The notes under the pieces were generated by a model, which was given only the letters and a program-made list of their open reading frames with translations, was not told the DNA's origin and did no database searches. Positions 18,801 through 27,356 of a stretch of DNA of 64,000 nucleotides are shown piece after piece; positions within the stretch are counted from its first letter, which is position 1, and each line of letters begins with the position of its first letter. The position numbers and the translations under genes were made by a program. Location: positions 1-64,000 of the forward strand of contig NZ_BJYS01000028.1 in assembly GCF_007991635.1 (NCBI RefSeq), given 5' to 3'. The stretch is from Adhaeribacter aerolatus (lineage in GTDB: Bacteria; Bacteroidota; Bacteroidia; Cytophagales; Hymenobacteraceae).

Positions 18801-19179
18801 CTGGGAACTCTGGATGCTGCAGCAAGGCGGCATGAGCAACCACGAAGCCTTACGCGCCGCTACCCTGAACGGGGCGCATTATTTAAGCATGGAGAAGGAG
18901 ATTGGGTCTTTGGAAACCGGCAAACTCGCCGACCTGATTGTACTGGATAAAAACCCGCTGGAAAATATTCAAAACTCTGAAAGTGTGGTTTATACTATGA
19001 TAAATGGCCGTTTGTACGATGCGGCTACCATGCAGGAGATTGGTAATTACAACAAAAAACCAATGCCGTTTTATTGGGAGAACCCAAAAGTGAGCGGCTC
19101 CTTCCCCTTTACCGAAGGCATGGATGTGCACACACTCGGCATTGCTGGTGAACAATGCAGTTGCCACGGCCGGCATTAA
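15865..19179 (+). CDS. Secreted TolB-like beta-propeller / amidohydrolase fusion
   Basis: A 1104-residue exported metal-dependent hydrolase. A signal peptide (1-24, ending WAEAQ) is followed by about ten WD40-like/TolB repeats bearing S-P-D-G or S-R-D-G turns (from SPDGKEIIFD to SPDNQWVAFTE, about residues 60-580). From about 665 an amidohydrolase-superfamily domain begins with a KLAFTNARIITMKGDEVI strand. The HxH metal motif is at H725/H727 (DVHAHMG), later histidines lie in GIEHNIPIAP and NLGAHGQL, and the C-terminal signature is ETGKLADLIVLDKNPL. It probably hydrolyses a cyclic amide or peptide-like compound in the periplasm; the substrate is unknown. The gene is monocistronic with a terminator. 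Confidence 0.93.
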   Translation: MFKSFIPLLTGVLALSSSIWAEAQDKKPATPDPKKWQVEAAHGPAKEVSFTTTEGTWMNLDVSPDGKEIIFDILGDIYSLPITGGTAKLLAGGRAYEVQPRYSPDGKFISYTSDKDGGDNIWIMNRDGSNARAVTKENFRLLNNASWSPDGQYLIARKHFTATRSLGAGEMWAYHIAGGTGIQLTKRKNDQQDAGEPIVSPDGRYVYYSEDMSGGNFFEYNKDPNGLIYMIRRVDRNTGDIENVVTGMGGAVRPQLSRDGKLLAFVRRVRTKSVLYLHNLSTGEEWPVYDNLSKDQQEAWAIFGVYPNFAWTPDNKNIIIWAQGKIHKVDVSQLNKATEIPFTVQSRHQITEAVKYNFGPEGVAPKNFTAKAIRHAVTSPDGKYLVFSAAGYLYKKQLPNGKPARVTKGTDFEYYPAFSPDGKTIAYATWNDQTLSALYKTDLNGSKPQKLTTEKGFYAAPSFSPDGQKIIFNKTGGNDHQGYNFGKNTGIFWMPAKGGSMNLIQKNGSEPLFDKTGKRIFFTVNENGNNTLKSVGLDGKEPVTHLFSKYATQFVPSPDNQWVAFTELFNAYIMPLPAAGKGLEISIDSKAIPLARVSRDAGTSLHWSRDSQKLHWLLGEEYFTNDLKNRFTFLPGAVTKIPPLDSTGLKINLVLATDVPQGKLAFTNARIITMKGDEVIQNGTLVVEGNRIVAVGSANQVTVPAGTKTIDAQGKTIMPGLVDVHAHMGTFRTGMSPQQQWAYYANLAYGVTTTHDPSSSTEQVFNQSEMVKAGAMVGPRIFSTGTVLYGADGNIKAVINSLEDARSHLRRIKAMGGFSVKSYNQPRREQRQQVIQAARELGMAVVPEGGSTFFHNMTMILDGHTGIEHNIPIAPLYNDVVSLWKNSQTAYTPTLIVNYGANSGEYYWYQKTNVWEKERLLRFVPRSFIDSRSRRVTQVPDEEYANGHLLTAQACKKLADQGVKINLGAHGQLQGLGAHWELWMLQQGGMSNHEALRAATLNGAHYLSMEKEIGSLETGKLADLIVLDKNPLENIQNSESVVYTMINGRLYDAATMQEIGNYNKKPMPFYWENPKVSGSFPFTEGMDVHTLGIAGEQCSCHGRH

Positions 19180-19203
19180 CCCGCCCTTTTTGCCAAAACA
19201 AAT

Positions 19204-19237
19204 AAGCAGTTCCGACAAGGGAACTGCTTTTTGTTTT
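19204..19237 (+). terminator. Terminator after amidohydrolase
   Basis: AAGCAGTTCC pairs with GGAACTGCTT around GACAAG and is followed by TTTGTTTT. Confidence 0.9.
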
Positions 19238-19278
19238 AGATAAAATATTATTTACGGCACCAGTGTATTCTCCTATTC

Positions 19279-20469
19279 TTACTCTACATACAATACCAAA
19301 CCTTTTAAATATTCCCCTTCCGGGTGAAATATACTTACCGGGTGGTCGGCGGGTTGGCTAAGTTGGTGCATGATTTTAATATTCCGTCCGGCCTCAATGG
19401 CGGCGGCCATAACCGTACTGTTAAACAAATACCGATCTACTACCTGCGAGCAGGAAAAAGTAAATAATATGCCACCGGGCTTTATGTGTTTAATGCCTTC
19501 TACGTTCAGTCGTTTGTAGCCCATTACAGCATTGTGCCGCACATTCTGGTGCTTGGCAAAAGCCGGTGGGTCCAGGATAATAATATCGTACGTAGCTGGG
19601 TTATCTTTCAGGAAAGAGAAAGTATCTACCGCAAAAGATTCGTGCCGATCGGCAGTACCGTTTAGTTCTACATTTTTATCGGTGAGCTCAATAGCTTTTT
19701 TAGAACTGTCCACGGAATGTACTTGGCTAGCTCCGGCGTTGAGCGAATAAATAGAAAAGCCACCGGTGTAGCAGAACGTATTCAGTACCGATTTGCCTTG
19801 GGAATATTGCGCCAGCAAAGAGCGGTTCTCGCGCTGGTCTATGAAGAAACCGGTTTTTTGTCCGTGCACCCAATCTACCGTAAATTTATTATTATTTTCC
19901 TGTACTACCTGGCTGTCGGTGGCTTCACCAATCAGGTAACCGTTAGTTGCTTGAGCGGCAGCTTTGGCGGGTAAGGTTTCGGCACTTTTATCGTAAACGG
20001 CTGTAATAGTAGGCGCGCCCACTTCCACAATAGCCTGGGCTAAGGTTTCGCGGATGCGGTACATGCCAATGGTGTGGCATTGCATTACGGCTGTATCGTT
20101 ATACACATCAACTACCAACCCGGGTAATCCGTCTCCTTCGGCAAAAATGAGCCGGTAGATGTTGGTACTACTATTTTCTATGAAACCCAAAGCCCGGCGG
20201 TAAGCAAAGGCCTGGCTTATCTTTGCTTTCCAGAAATTATAATTAAGTTCTACGCGCTCAAAAGAAAATATCCGGACCGCAATAGAACCGCCGGGCTGGT
20301 AATGACCAGTACCCAAATATTCACCGCCGGCGCTAAAAACCTCCACAGCCTCCCCTTCTTCTACTTCGCCCTGTATTTTCTTGATGGCTCCGGAAAACAC
20401 CCAAGGGTGATGGCGCTTCAACGAATGGTCCTTTCCGCCGTGCAGGATAATGCGGGCAAATTCTTTCAT
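19279..20469 (-). CDS. rlmI: Class I SAM-dependent 23S rRNA methyltransferase, RlmI type
   Basis: Expected to make m5C in 23S rRNA (position 1962 in E. coli). The 396-residue length equals that of E. coli RlmI. An N-terminal PUA domain (about 4-75, with LKRHHPWVFSGAI) precedes the EEHEE and Rossmann domains. FIDQRENR is at 209-216, SAM motif I FCYTGGFS at 232-239, and the catalytic-loop DPPAFAKH at 300-307. The promoter has an exact TACCTTTG -7 box. The next minus-strand gene ends 88 bp upstream. Confidence 0.93.
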   Translation of the reverse strand: MKEFARIILHGGKDHSLKRHHPWVFSGAIKKIQGEVEEGEAVEVFSAGGEYLGTGHYQPGGSIAVRIFSFERVELNYNFWKAKISQAFAYRRALGFIENSSTNIYRLIFAEGDGLPGLVVDVYNDTAVMQCHTIGMYRIRETLAQAIVEVGAPTITAVYDKSAETLPAKAAAQATNGYLIGEATDSQVVQENNNKFTVDWVHGQKTGFFIDQRENRSLLAQYSQGKSVLNTFCYTGGFSIYSLNAGASQVHSVDSSKKAIELTDKNVELNGTADRHESFAVDTFSFLKDNPATYDIIILDPPAFAKHQNVRHNAVMGYKRLNVEGIKHIKPGGILFTFSCSQVVDRYLFNSTVMAAAIEAGRNIKIMHQLSQPADHPVSIFHPEGEYLKGLVLYVE

Positions 20470-20495
20470 CTATTACTCTTAAATTTTTCTATCCG

Positions 20496-20503
20496 CAAAG
20501 GTA
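20496..20503 (-). promoter_or_regulatory. Bacteroidota -7 element of rlmI
   Basis: The minus strand reads TACCTTTG followed by CGG, an exact TAnnTTTG match 27 nt upstream of the ATG. Confidence 0.55.
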
Positions 20504-20557
20504 CTGCTTATTATTTAAAAGATTTAGGTGCTATATTTAGAAGACTGGAACGGAAGG

Positions 20558-21355
20558 TTATTTTAAAACCCGGGCTAGGGCTTGGTGGTAAGCCAGGAAG
20601 CTGCTTAAATTATTATGGCCACCACCTTCTATAATTACCAAGCTGTTAGGATTATTTATTAACCCGGCCAGTTTTTTACCCGACCGGAACGGCACCACCT
20701 CATCGGCTGTACCATGAAGAATATACACCAGGCAGCTTACATTTTTAATCCATTTATCGGACCGGAAAGTATACCGTAGCAGGAGCGTCGCAGGCAGAAA
20801 AGGATAATGCGTTTTAGCTACCTCAGTAAAATCATAAAAAGGCGTTTCCAGCAAAAGCAGCTTAGGTTTGTTCTCCGAGGCTACTTTGGTAGCTACGCCC
20901 GTTCCGATTGACCGTCCAAATATTACTATTTTATCTTCCGGGTAAGCTTGCTGTAAGTACTCATAAGGCAGTTGGCCATCCTGGTATAAGTTTTGGGGGC
21001 TTAGTTTACCGGTACTTTTGCCAAAACTGCGGTAATCGGGCATAAAAACATCGTAGCCGTACGGCACCAATTCTTCGGCTACATAACCCCAGGAGCGCAG
21101 GCTACCCGCGTTGCCATGAAAATATAGAATAACGCCTTTAGTTTGTTTAGCCATAAAATGCAAGGCATTTATTCGGTTACCGTCCGGCGTGTCTAAGTAG
21201 ACTTCTTTAAAGTTGCTCTTAAACGGATAGCGGTAAGCAGCCGGAACTTTCTCGGGGAAAAATATTAACCTATCCTGCAACCAGAAAACCACTCCCATCA
21301 GGATAAGGAATATTCCGGCTATTAAGCTAACAGTTATAATCAAAACCTTCAACAT
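20558..21355 (-). CDS. Membrane-anchored alpha/beta hydrolase (Bem46-like)
   Basis: A 265-residue serine hydrolase with one N-terminal membrane anchor (3-27). The fold is clear: oxyanion segment YFHGNAGS at 78-85, nucleophile elbow GRSIG with Ser149, acid Asp218 in HGTADEVVP, and His247 in GGGHNNL. It belongs to the bem46/ABHD13/YfhR-like group. Substrates in that group are poorly defined (esters or thioesters), so no reaction is assigned. It appears to be a single gene upstream of rlmI on the same strand. Confidence 0.9.
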   Translation of the reverse strand: MLKVLIITVSLIAGIFLILMGVVFWLQDRLIFFPEKVPAAYRYPFKSNFKEVYLDTPDGNRINALHFMAKQTKGVILYFHGNAGSLRSWGYVAEELVPYGYDVFMPDYRSFGKSTGKLSPQNLYQDGQLPYEYLQQAYPEDKIVIFGRSIGTGVATKVASENKPKLLLLETPFYDFTEVAKTHYPFLPATLLLRYTFRSDKWIKNVSCLVYILHGTADEVVPFRSGKKLAGLINNPNSLVIIEGGGHNNLSSFLAYHQALARVLK

Positions 21356-21573
21356 AGAAGTTCAGCTAGCCAAAATTTAGGCATACGGCTGTTGACGGAA
21401 AAGTGAAATACTTTTTCCTGATTTTTCGGCTTGCACAGTAAACTTAAGTCAAGGCTGCGGCAGCCATTAAACATTAGCCTTTTCTAACCCGACAACTTCT
21501 GGGTTATTACGAAGAAGGTATCCGGGAACAACCGCCAGGCGGCAATATTTCTGTCGGGTTTATCTTTGCTGAG

Positions 21574-22761
21574 TTAGCTTTTCACTTCTGTAAGTGTCTT
21601 TTTACCTAGCCATTTCAGGACGATAAAACCTATGAAGCCGGCTAAAAGGGAAGCTATTAAAATAGAAAACTTGGCTTCGGTTTGGTAGAGCGGGTCGCTA
21701 AAAGATAACAAAGCTATAAATATAGACATGGTAAAGCCGATACCGGCGAGTATACCGGCACCTATAATCTGCGACCACCTGACGCCACTGGGCAAACTGC
21801 TGATTTTTAATTTTACTGATAGCCACGAAACTAAAGTAATACCCAGCGGCTTGCCTAAAAATAAACCCAAAATAATACCTAACCCTAAGTTACTGGTCAA
21901 GCCATCTATCATGTCGGCCTCAAACCGGATATTGGTATTAGCCAAGGCAAATAGTGGCATTATTAAAAAGTTTACCGGTTTGGTTAATCCGTGTTCTAAT
22001 TTTTCCAAAGGCGATTCTTCGGCGCCGGGCGTGGTGGGTAACGTGAGGGCGGTAAGCACGCCGGCAATAGTAGCGTGGATCCCGGAGTGATGAATAAAAT
22101 ACCACATAAACACCCCGGGAACCAGGTAAAAAATTAGCTTTTTGAAACCCAACAGATTGAAAATGATAAGTAAAGCAAAGATTCCGCCGGCATATAGGAG
22201 GTAGTCCAGGTGTATCTCGCTGGAATAAAACAGCGCAATAACCAAAATAGCCCCCAAATCATCCACAATGGCCAGCGCCGTTAAAAAAACTTTTAAGGAA
22301 AGCGGTACCCGGCTACCTAAAAGAGAAAGAACCGCAATGGCGAAGGCAATATCAGTGGCCATGGGTATACCCCAACCGCTGGCGGTAGGTGTTCCATTAT
22401 TTAACAAGGCATAAATGGCAGCCGGTGCTAACATCCCCCCTATTGCCGCAAAAACCGGTAAGGCCGCCTGCTTTAAAGAAGAAAGCTCCCCTTCTACCAA
22501 CTCACGTTTAATTTCCAGCCCTACCAAGAGAAAAAATATAGCCATTAAGCCATCATTAATCCAAAGCAACACCGAATAGCGCAGTTCCAGGTTATCAGAG
22601 TGGTAGCCTATTTCGCGGGCCAGCAGATTTTCGAATCCGGGCCCCAACGGAGAATTAGCAATGATTAAAGAAACGATTAAGCAGGCTATTAAAATAATTC
22701 CTCCGGCGGAACCAGACTTTAAAAACTCACGGAAGGTATTGGGATTAATTAATTTTATCAT
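21574..22761 (-). CDS. nhaA: Na+/H+ antiporter NhaA
   Basis: Exchanges two external protons for one internal sodium ion across the inner membrane, for pH and sodium homeostasis. The 395-residue length fits the family and about 12 membrane segments are visible. The essential acidic residues are present: Asp137 in ATDIAFA (E. coli D133 equivalent) and the Asp167-Asp168 pair in AIVDDLGA (D163-D164). GLEIKREL at 81-88 is also a family hallmark. The gene stands alone, with no obvious -7 box or terminator. Confidence 0.97.
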   Translation of the reverse strand: MIKLINPNTFREFLKSGSAGGIILIACLIVSLIIANSPLGPGFENLLAREIGYHSDNLELRYSVLLWINDGLMAIFFLLVGLEIKRELVEGELSSLKQAALPVFAAIGGMLAPAAIYALLNNGTPTASGWGIPMATDIAFAIAVLSLLGSRVPLSLKVFLTALAIVDDLGAILVIALFYSSEIHLDYLLYAGGIFALLIIFNLLGFKKLIFYLVPGVFMWYFIHHSGIHATIAGVLTALTLPTTPGAEESPLEKLEHGLTKPVNFLIMPLFALANTNIRFEADMIDGLTSNLGLGIILGLFLGKPLGITLVSWLSVKLKISSLPSGVRWSQIIGAGILAGIGFTMSIFIALLSFSDPLYQTEAKFSILIASLLAGFIGFIVLKWLGKKTLTEVKS

Positions 22762-22932
22762 GCAGCTATACTGTCTTTTTAAATGAAAGAATTATGTTTT
22801 ATCATCTTCTTCACCGCTAAACCCGGCAAGTAGACTTTAAAACTGGCAAATTATAAAAATTAATCTTTCATTAATGAATTAAAACCAAAGCAGAGGATAA
22901 GCAGAAGTTCGCTAATGCCTGAATAACTAACC

Positions 22933-23850
22933 TCACTTACTTGCGGCTCCGTTGTCGCTGGCCGGCCGTTTGTGTTTCCAGCGGCGGTGCGACCATAAGT
23001 AATCGGCCGGGTTTTCCCGTATAGAAATTTCGAGGTGCCGGGCATAAGCTTCGGTTACTTTGTATTCTTCGGCGGTTGTTACGGCACCCGGTTCGGCCAG
23101 CAGTTCAAACGAAAATAAATAATACCCCCTTCCCCGGCGAACTACTTTAATAAACACTACCGGGTATTTAAAGGTAGCGGCCAGTTTATCGGCTCCTACG
23201 TAAAATCCCGTATCCTGATTCAGGAAAGAAGTCCAATACTGAATTTCGCCGCGGGGCGGTATTTGATCCGATAACAAAGCTACTAACCGCGATTCCTGGC
23301 GATGCCGGACCAGATGGCGCAAAACTTCTTTCATGGGTAAAGGATTGGGCCCCAGCCGGCTCCGCAAAAAGCGCATATATTGCTCAAAGAAATTATTCTG
23401 CAAGGGTTTGTATACCCCATCGGCCGGAAAATTCAGAAAACCCGGCGAAGAAGCCAAACCCCACTCCCAGTTGCAGGCGTGCGAACCTAAAGTAAGCACC
23501 GATAAACCTTTATCGAGGTAAGCCTGTAATATTTCCGGGTTTTGAAAATGAGCCCGGCGGCGTAAATCGGCGGTGGAAATACTACCCAATTTCAATATTT
23601 CAAAAATGATATCGGCCAGGTTATGGTAAAATTGCTTCGCAATCCGCTGGATTTCAGCAGCATCTTTGTCCGGAAAAGAATTATTCAGATTATGGTAGAC
23701 AACTTTTTTGCGGTACTTAAAAACGTAAAACAGCAATACGTAAACAAAATCGGCCAGCAGGTATAAAATGCCGAAAGGCAGATGGGAAAGCCCTTGCAGC
23801 AGCCACCATAAAGGATAATCGCGTTTGCGCAAGGCTATTTTTTTATGCAC
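22933..23850 (-). CDS. LpxL/HtrB-family lysophospholipid acyltransferase
   Basis: Adds a secondary acyl chain to lipid A or a related lipid at the cytoplasmic side of the inner membrane. The 305-residue protein has an N-terminal hydrophobic segment (about 22-45). The HX4E catalytic motif HACNWE has His124 and Glu129, followed downstream by LSDQIPPRGE (about 192-201) and PVVFIKVVRRGRGYY, as in the LpxL superfamily. The start codon is GTG at 23850; there is no nearby ATG. The C-terminal PADYLWSHRRWKHKRP is a strong family signature. Confidence 0.93.
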   Translation of the reverse strand: MHKKIALRKRDYPLWWLLQGLSHLPFGILYLLADFVYVLLFYVFKYRKKVVYHNLNNSFPDKDAAEIQRIAKQFYHNLADIIFEILKLGSISTADLRRRAHFQNPEILQAYLDKGLSVLTLGSHACNWEWGLASSPGFLNFPADGVYKPLQNNFFEQYMRFLRSRLGPNPLPMKEVLRHLVRHRQESRLVALLSDQIPPRGEIQYWTSFLNQDTGFYVGADKLAATFKYPVVFIKVVRRGRGYYLFSFELLAEPGAVTTAEEYKVTEAYARHLEISIRENPADYLWSHRRWKHKRPASDNGAASK

Positions 23851-23947
23851 GATATTTGTACGTGTAATAACTAATATTTAAATTAAATCGGTTTAAGAAT
23901 AATATTCCGCTAATATAGCAAAAGTCTTAGGCCGCTGCTTACCCAAC

Positions 23948-24571
23948 ATGATTTTATTAACCGAAATACAATATAACCCGAGTATAGCCTATTTTCAGCA
24001 GATGCTTCGGGCCGACAGTATTTTAATTGAACAACACGAACACTATACAAAACAAAGTTACCGGAATCGTTGCCGGATTCTGACCTCGCACGGGCCGCAG
24101 GATTTAACTATTCCGGTAAAGAAAGGAAATCGCAAAACCAAAATAACCGAACTCGAAATAGACTACAGCCAGGACTGGGTGAAGGTGCATTGGCGCAGTA
24201 TCCGCTCAGCTTATGGCAGTGCCCCGTTTTTTACGTATTACAGCGATTATCTGCAACAGATTTACGGGCAAAAAAAGCAGTATTTATTCGAATTAAATCT
24301 CGCTCTTTTACGTTTTTATATGAAATGCCTGAATATTAAAAAACCGATCTCTTTCACAGAATCGTATATTCCGGCATACGCAGGAGCTGTTGCAGATTAT
24401 CGCAATAAAATACATCCGAAATTAAACTCTGCCATTTTGGACATTAAAGTATACAATCAGGTTTTTGGCAAACAATTTGTACCTGACTTGAGTATAATTG
24501 ATGTATTGTTTTTACAAGGCCCGGAGGCCGTATTTTATTTACAGGCCAGCCCCGCCGCTCCTGAACATTAA
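23948..24571 (+). CDS. WbqC family protein
   Basis: A 207-residue protein of the WbqC/BtrH-like family, proposed to take part in surface polysaccharide or amino-sugar biosynthesis. Family hallmarks are an N-terminal EIQYNPSIAYFQQM strand-helix, SYRNRCRILTSHGPQDLTIPV (residues 37-57), and YSDYLQQIYGQKK near 98-110. It starts with ATG at 23948, divergent from the acyltransferase gene, so a shared divergent promoter region is likely. Its precise reaction is not known. Confidence 0.85.
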   Translation: MILLTEIQYNPSIAYFQQMLRADSILIEQHEHYTKQSYRNRCRILTSHGPQDLTIPVKKGNRKTKITELEIDYSQDWVKVHWRSIRSAYGSAPFFTYYSDYLQQIYGQKKQYLFELNLALLRFYMKCLNIKKPISFTESYIPAYAGAVADYRNKIHPKLNSAILDIKVYNQVFGKQFVPDLSIIDVLFLQGPEAVFYLQASPAAPEH

Positions 24572-24587
24572 CAAGCCGTTGCTTGTT
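24570..24587. repeat. Short perfect inverted repeat at the wbqC stop
   Basis: AACAAGC and GCTTGTT (7 bp) flank CGTT and overlap the stop codon. It could be a weak terminator, but the downstream run is only TACTT. Confidence 0.35.
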
Positions 24588-24645
24588 TACTTAAAGAGGC
24601 AAGCATCAGAAACTAAACATTACTTACTATTTTATCCTTTAATAA

Positions 24646-27219
24646 ATGGAAGCTAAATTCTCAAATAGAGTGAAGGAAGTAATCTCACTCAGCCGTGAAG
24701 AAGCTATTCGCCTGGGGCATGACTATATAGGTACCGAACACTTATTGTTGGGCATGATCCGGGAGGGCGAAGGCACGGCGATAACCTTGTTAAAAAAACT
24801 GGGTGTTTCGATCGACGAATTAAAATATGCGCTGGAGCAGGCTACCCGTAATACGGCTTCGCACAATACCAGTATTACCGGCAGCATTCCGCTGACGAAG
24901 CAAACCGAAAAAGTATTGAAGATTACGTACCTGGAGGCAAAGATTTTTAAGAGTGATATTATCGGTACGGAACATTTGTTGCTTTCCATCCTCCGGGATG
25001 AAGATAATATTTCATCACAAACTTTAGCCAAATTCAACGTGAACTACGAAGCAATCAGAGATTCACTGGATTATCAGAATAATAATCCAATGGCGTCATC
25101 CGACACCGATGATGATAACGATAACGATAAATTATTTGGCAGTTCGGGTTCTGCCAAAGGCAGTACTGCTAAAAAGCCCGGCGAAAAATCGCGTACCCCG
25201 GTACTCGATAATTTTGGCCGTGACCTGACCAAACTCGCCGAAGACGATAAACTCGACCCAATTGTAGGTCGGGAAAAAGAAATTGAGCGGGTAGCCCAGG
25301 TATTGAGCCGCCGCAAGAAAAACAACCCGATTTTAATTGGGGAACCCGGCGTTGGTAAAACCGCTATTGCCGAAGGTTTAGCCCTGCGCATTGTGCAGAA
25401 GAAAGTATCGCGCGTGCTCTTTAACAAGCGCGTGGTTACCTTAGACCTGGCCTCTTTAGTGGCTGGTACCAAATACCGCGGCCAGTTTGAAGAGCGGATG
25501 AAAGCCGTTATGAACGAACTGGAAAAATCGCCGGATGTAATATTGTTTATAGATGAGTTGCATACCATTGTAGGCGCCGGTGGCGCATCCGGATCTTTGG
25601 ATGCCTCTAATATGTTTAAACCGGCCTTAGCCCGCGGCGAAATTCAATGCATCGGGGCTACTACCCTGGATGAGTACCGCCAGTACATTGAGAAAGATGG
25701 TGCTTTGGCCCGTCGTTTCCAGATTGTAATGGTAGACCCAACCACACCGGAAGAAACCATCGAGATTCTGAACAACATTAAAGATAAATACCAGGATCAC
25801 CACCATGTAATTTATACCGATAAGGCCATTGAAGCCTGCGTTAAATTATCGGATAGATACATGAGCGACCGCTTCTTACCAGATAAAGCTATTGATATTC
25901 TGGATGAAGCCGGTGCCCGCGTGCACATAAACAATATTGTGGTACCGGAAGATATTCTGAAACTGGAAGAACAGATTGAGAATATTAAAACCGAAAAAAA
26001 CCGGGTAGTCAAAAGTCAGAAATACGAAGAAGCGGCCCAACTGCGCGATAAAGAAAAACGCCTGCTGGACCAACTGGATATTGCTAAAAAGAACTGGGAA
26101 GACGAAACCAAGAAAAAACGCTATACCGTTAAAGAAGAAAATGTGGCCGAAGTAATTGCCATGATGACCGGTATTCCGGTAAAACGGATTGCGCAGAACG
26201 AAAGCCAGAAATTACTGAGCATGGGCGATGAGCTCCAGGACAAAGTAATTGGTCAGGAAAAAGCCATCAAGCAATTGGTAAAAGCTATTCAGCGTACACG
26301 CGTAGGTCTGAAAGATCCGAAGAAACCTATTGGTTCATTCGTATTCTTAGGCCCAACCGGGGTTGGTAAAACCGAATTAGCAAAAGTGCTGGCAACTTAC
26401 CTCTTCGATAAAGAAGATGCTTTGGTGCGCATCGACATGAGCGAATACATGGAGAAATTCAGTGTATCGCGTTTGGTAGGAGCGCCTCCGGGCTACGTAG
26501 GTTACGAAGAAGGCGGACAGCTGACTGAGAAAATCCGGCGGAAGCCATACAGCGTAATTTTGCTGGATGAGATTGAGAAAGCGCACCCTGATATTTACAA
26601 CCTGTTGCTGCAGGTACTCGACGATGGCGTGTTGACCGATGGTTTAGGCCGGAAAGTAGACTTCCGGAACACCATTATCATTATGACTTCGAACATCGGG
26701 GCCCGCGATTTACAGGATTTTGGCGCCGGTATTGGTTTCTCAACCAAGGCCAAACAAGAAAACCTGGACGACATTATGCGGGGTACTATCTCCAACGCGC
26801 TGAAGAAAACCTTCTCGCCGGAGTTCCTGAACCGTTTGGATGATGTAATTGTGTTTAACTCGTTGGGCCGGGAAGATATTCATAAAATTATTGATATCTC
26901 TTTGAGCAAACTATTTAAGCGCTTAGAAACCTTAGGATACAAAATTGAACTGACTGATAAAGCCAAAGATTTTGTAGCTGAAAAAGGTTACGACCCTAAA
27001 TACGGAGCACGTCCGCTAAACCGCGCTATCCAGAAATACCTGGAAGACCCGATTGCCGAAGAAATTCTGCGGGCTGATGTTAGTAACGGTGACATAATTA
27101 TTGCGGACTTTGAAGAAGGGAAGGAAACTTTAACCTTCCGTTCTGAAAGCAGCGGTAAGCCGAAGTTACCCGAAGAATCATCAGAGTCTACTCCGGCCGA
27201 TCCTAAGACTGGGGAATAA
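24646..27219 (+). CDS. clpC: ATP-dependent Clp protease ATP-binding subunit ClpC
   Basis: Hsp100 unfoldase that feeds substrates to ClpP in the cytoplasm. The 857-residue protein has two Clp N repeats (2-70 and 80-145). AAA-1 carries Walker A GEPGVGKT near 232 and VILFIDELHT. A UVR segment (YEEAAQLRDKEKRLL, about 462-476) lies in the middle domain. AAA-2 carries GPTGVGKT near 569 and ILLDEIEKAHPD, then the ClpB D2-small domain. The UVR segment and spacing identify ClpC rather than ClpB or ClpA. No McsA/McsB/CtsR genes are adjacent, as expected outside Firmicutes. A strong terminator follows. Confidence 0.97.
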   Translation: MEAKFSNRVKEVISLSREEAIRLGHDYIGTEHLLLGMIREGEGTAITLLKKLGVSIDELKYALEQATRNTASHNTSITGSIPLTKQTEKVLKITYLEAKIFKSDIIGTEHLLLSILRDEDNISSQTLAKFNVNYEAIRDSLDYQNNNPMASSDTDDDNDNDKLFGSSGSAKGSTAKKPGEKSRTPVLDNFGRDLTKLAEDDKLDPIVGREKEIERVAQVLSRRKKNNPILIGEPGVGKTAIAEGLALRIVQKKVSRVLFNKRVVTLDLASLVAGTKYRGQFEERMKAVMNELEKSPDVILFIDELHTIVGAGGASGSLDASNMFKPALARGEIQCIGATTLDEYRQYIEKDGALARRFQIVMVDPTTPEETIEILNNIKDKYQDHHHVIYTDKAIEACVKLSDRYMSDRFLPDKAIDILDEAGARVHINNIVVPEDILKLEEQIENIKTEKNRVVKSQKYEEAAQLRDKEKRLLDQLDIAKKNWEDETKKKRYTVKEENVAEVIAMMTGIPVKRIAQNESQKLLSMGDELQDKVIGQEKAIKQLVKAIQRTRVGLKDPKKPIGSFVFLGPTGVGKTELAKVLATYLFDKEDALVRIDMSEYMEKFSVSRLVGAPPGYVGYEEGGQLTEKIRRKPYSVILLDEIEKAHPDIYNLLLQVLDDGVLTDGLGRKVDFRNTIIIMTSNIGARDLQDFGAGIGFSTKAKQENLDDIMRGTISNALKKTFSPEFLNRLDDVIVFNSLGREDIHKIIDISLSKLFKRLETLGYKIELTDKAKDFVAEKGYDPKYGARPLNRAIQKYLEDPIAEEILRADVSNGDIIIADFEEGKETLTFRSESSGKPKLPEESSESTPADPKTGE

Positions 27220-27234
27220 ATTTAAATTAAATGG

Positions 27235-27267
27235 AAAAGGCTGACCGAATGGTCAGCCTTTTTTTTG
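27235..27267 (+). terminator. Terminator after clpC
   Basis: AAAAGGCTGACC pairs with GGTCAGCCTTTT around GAAT, followed by more T residues. Confidence 0.95.
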
Positions 27268-27322
27268 CTTAAATTGAAGCAAATAATTGTACGATTAAAA
27301 GTTTAAATAAGCGAGTTTTTTA

Positions 27323-27330
27323 TAACTTTG
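27323..27330 (+). promoter_or_regulatory. Bacteroidota -7 element of the acyl-CoA carboxylase gene
   Basis: TAACTTTG is an exact TAnnTTTG match 26 nt before the ATG. No clear -33 TTG is seen. Confidence 0.55.
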
Positions 27331-27356
27331 GTCATCTTTGTAGATACAAATTTTGT

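Noticed and set aside
24570-24645. CIRCE or CtsR heat-shock operator before clpC
   Set aside because: Neither the TTAGCACTC inverted repeat nor GGTCAAA direct repeats are present; only a short wbqC-end hairpin is seen.
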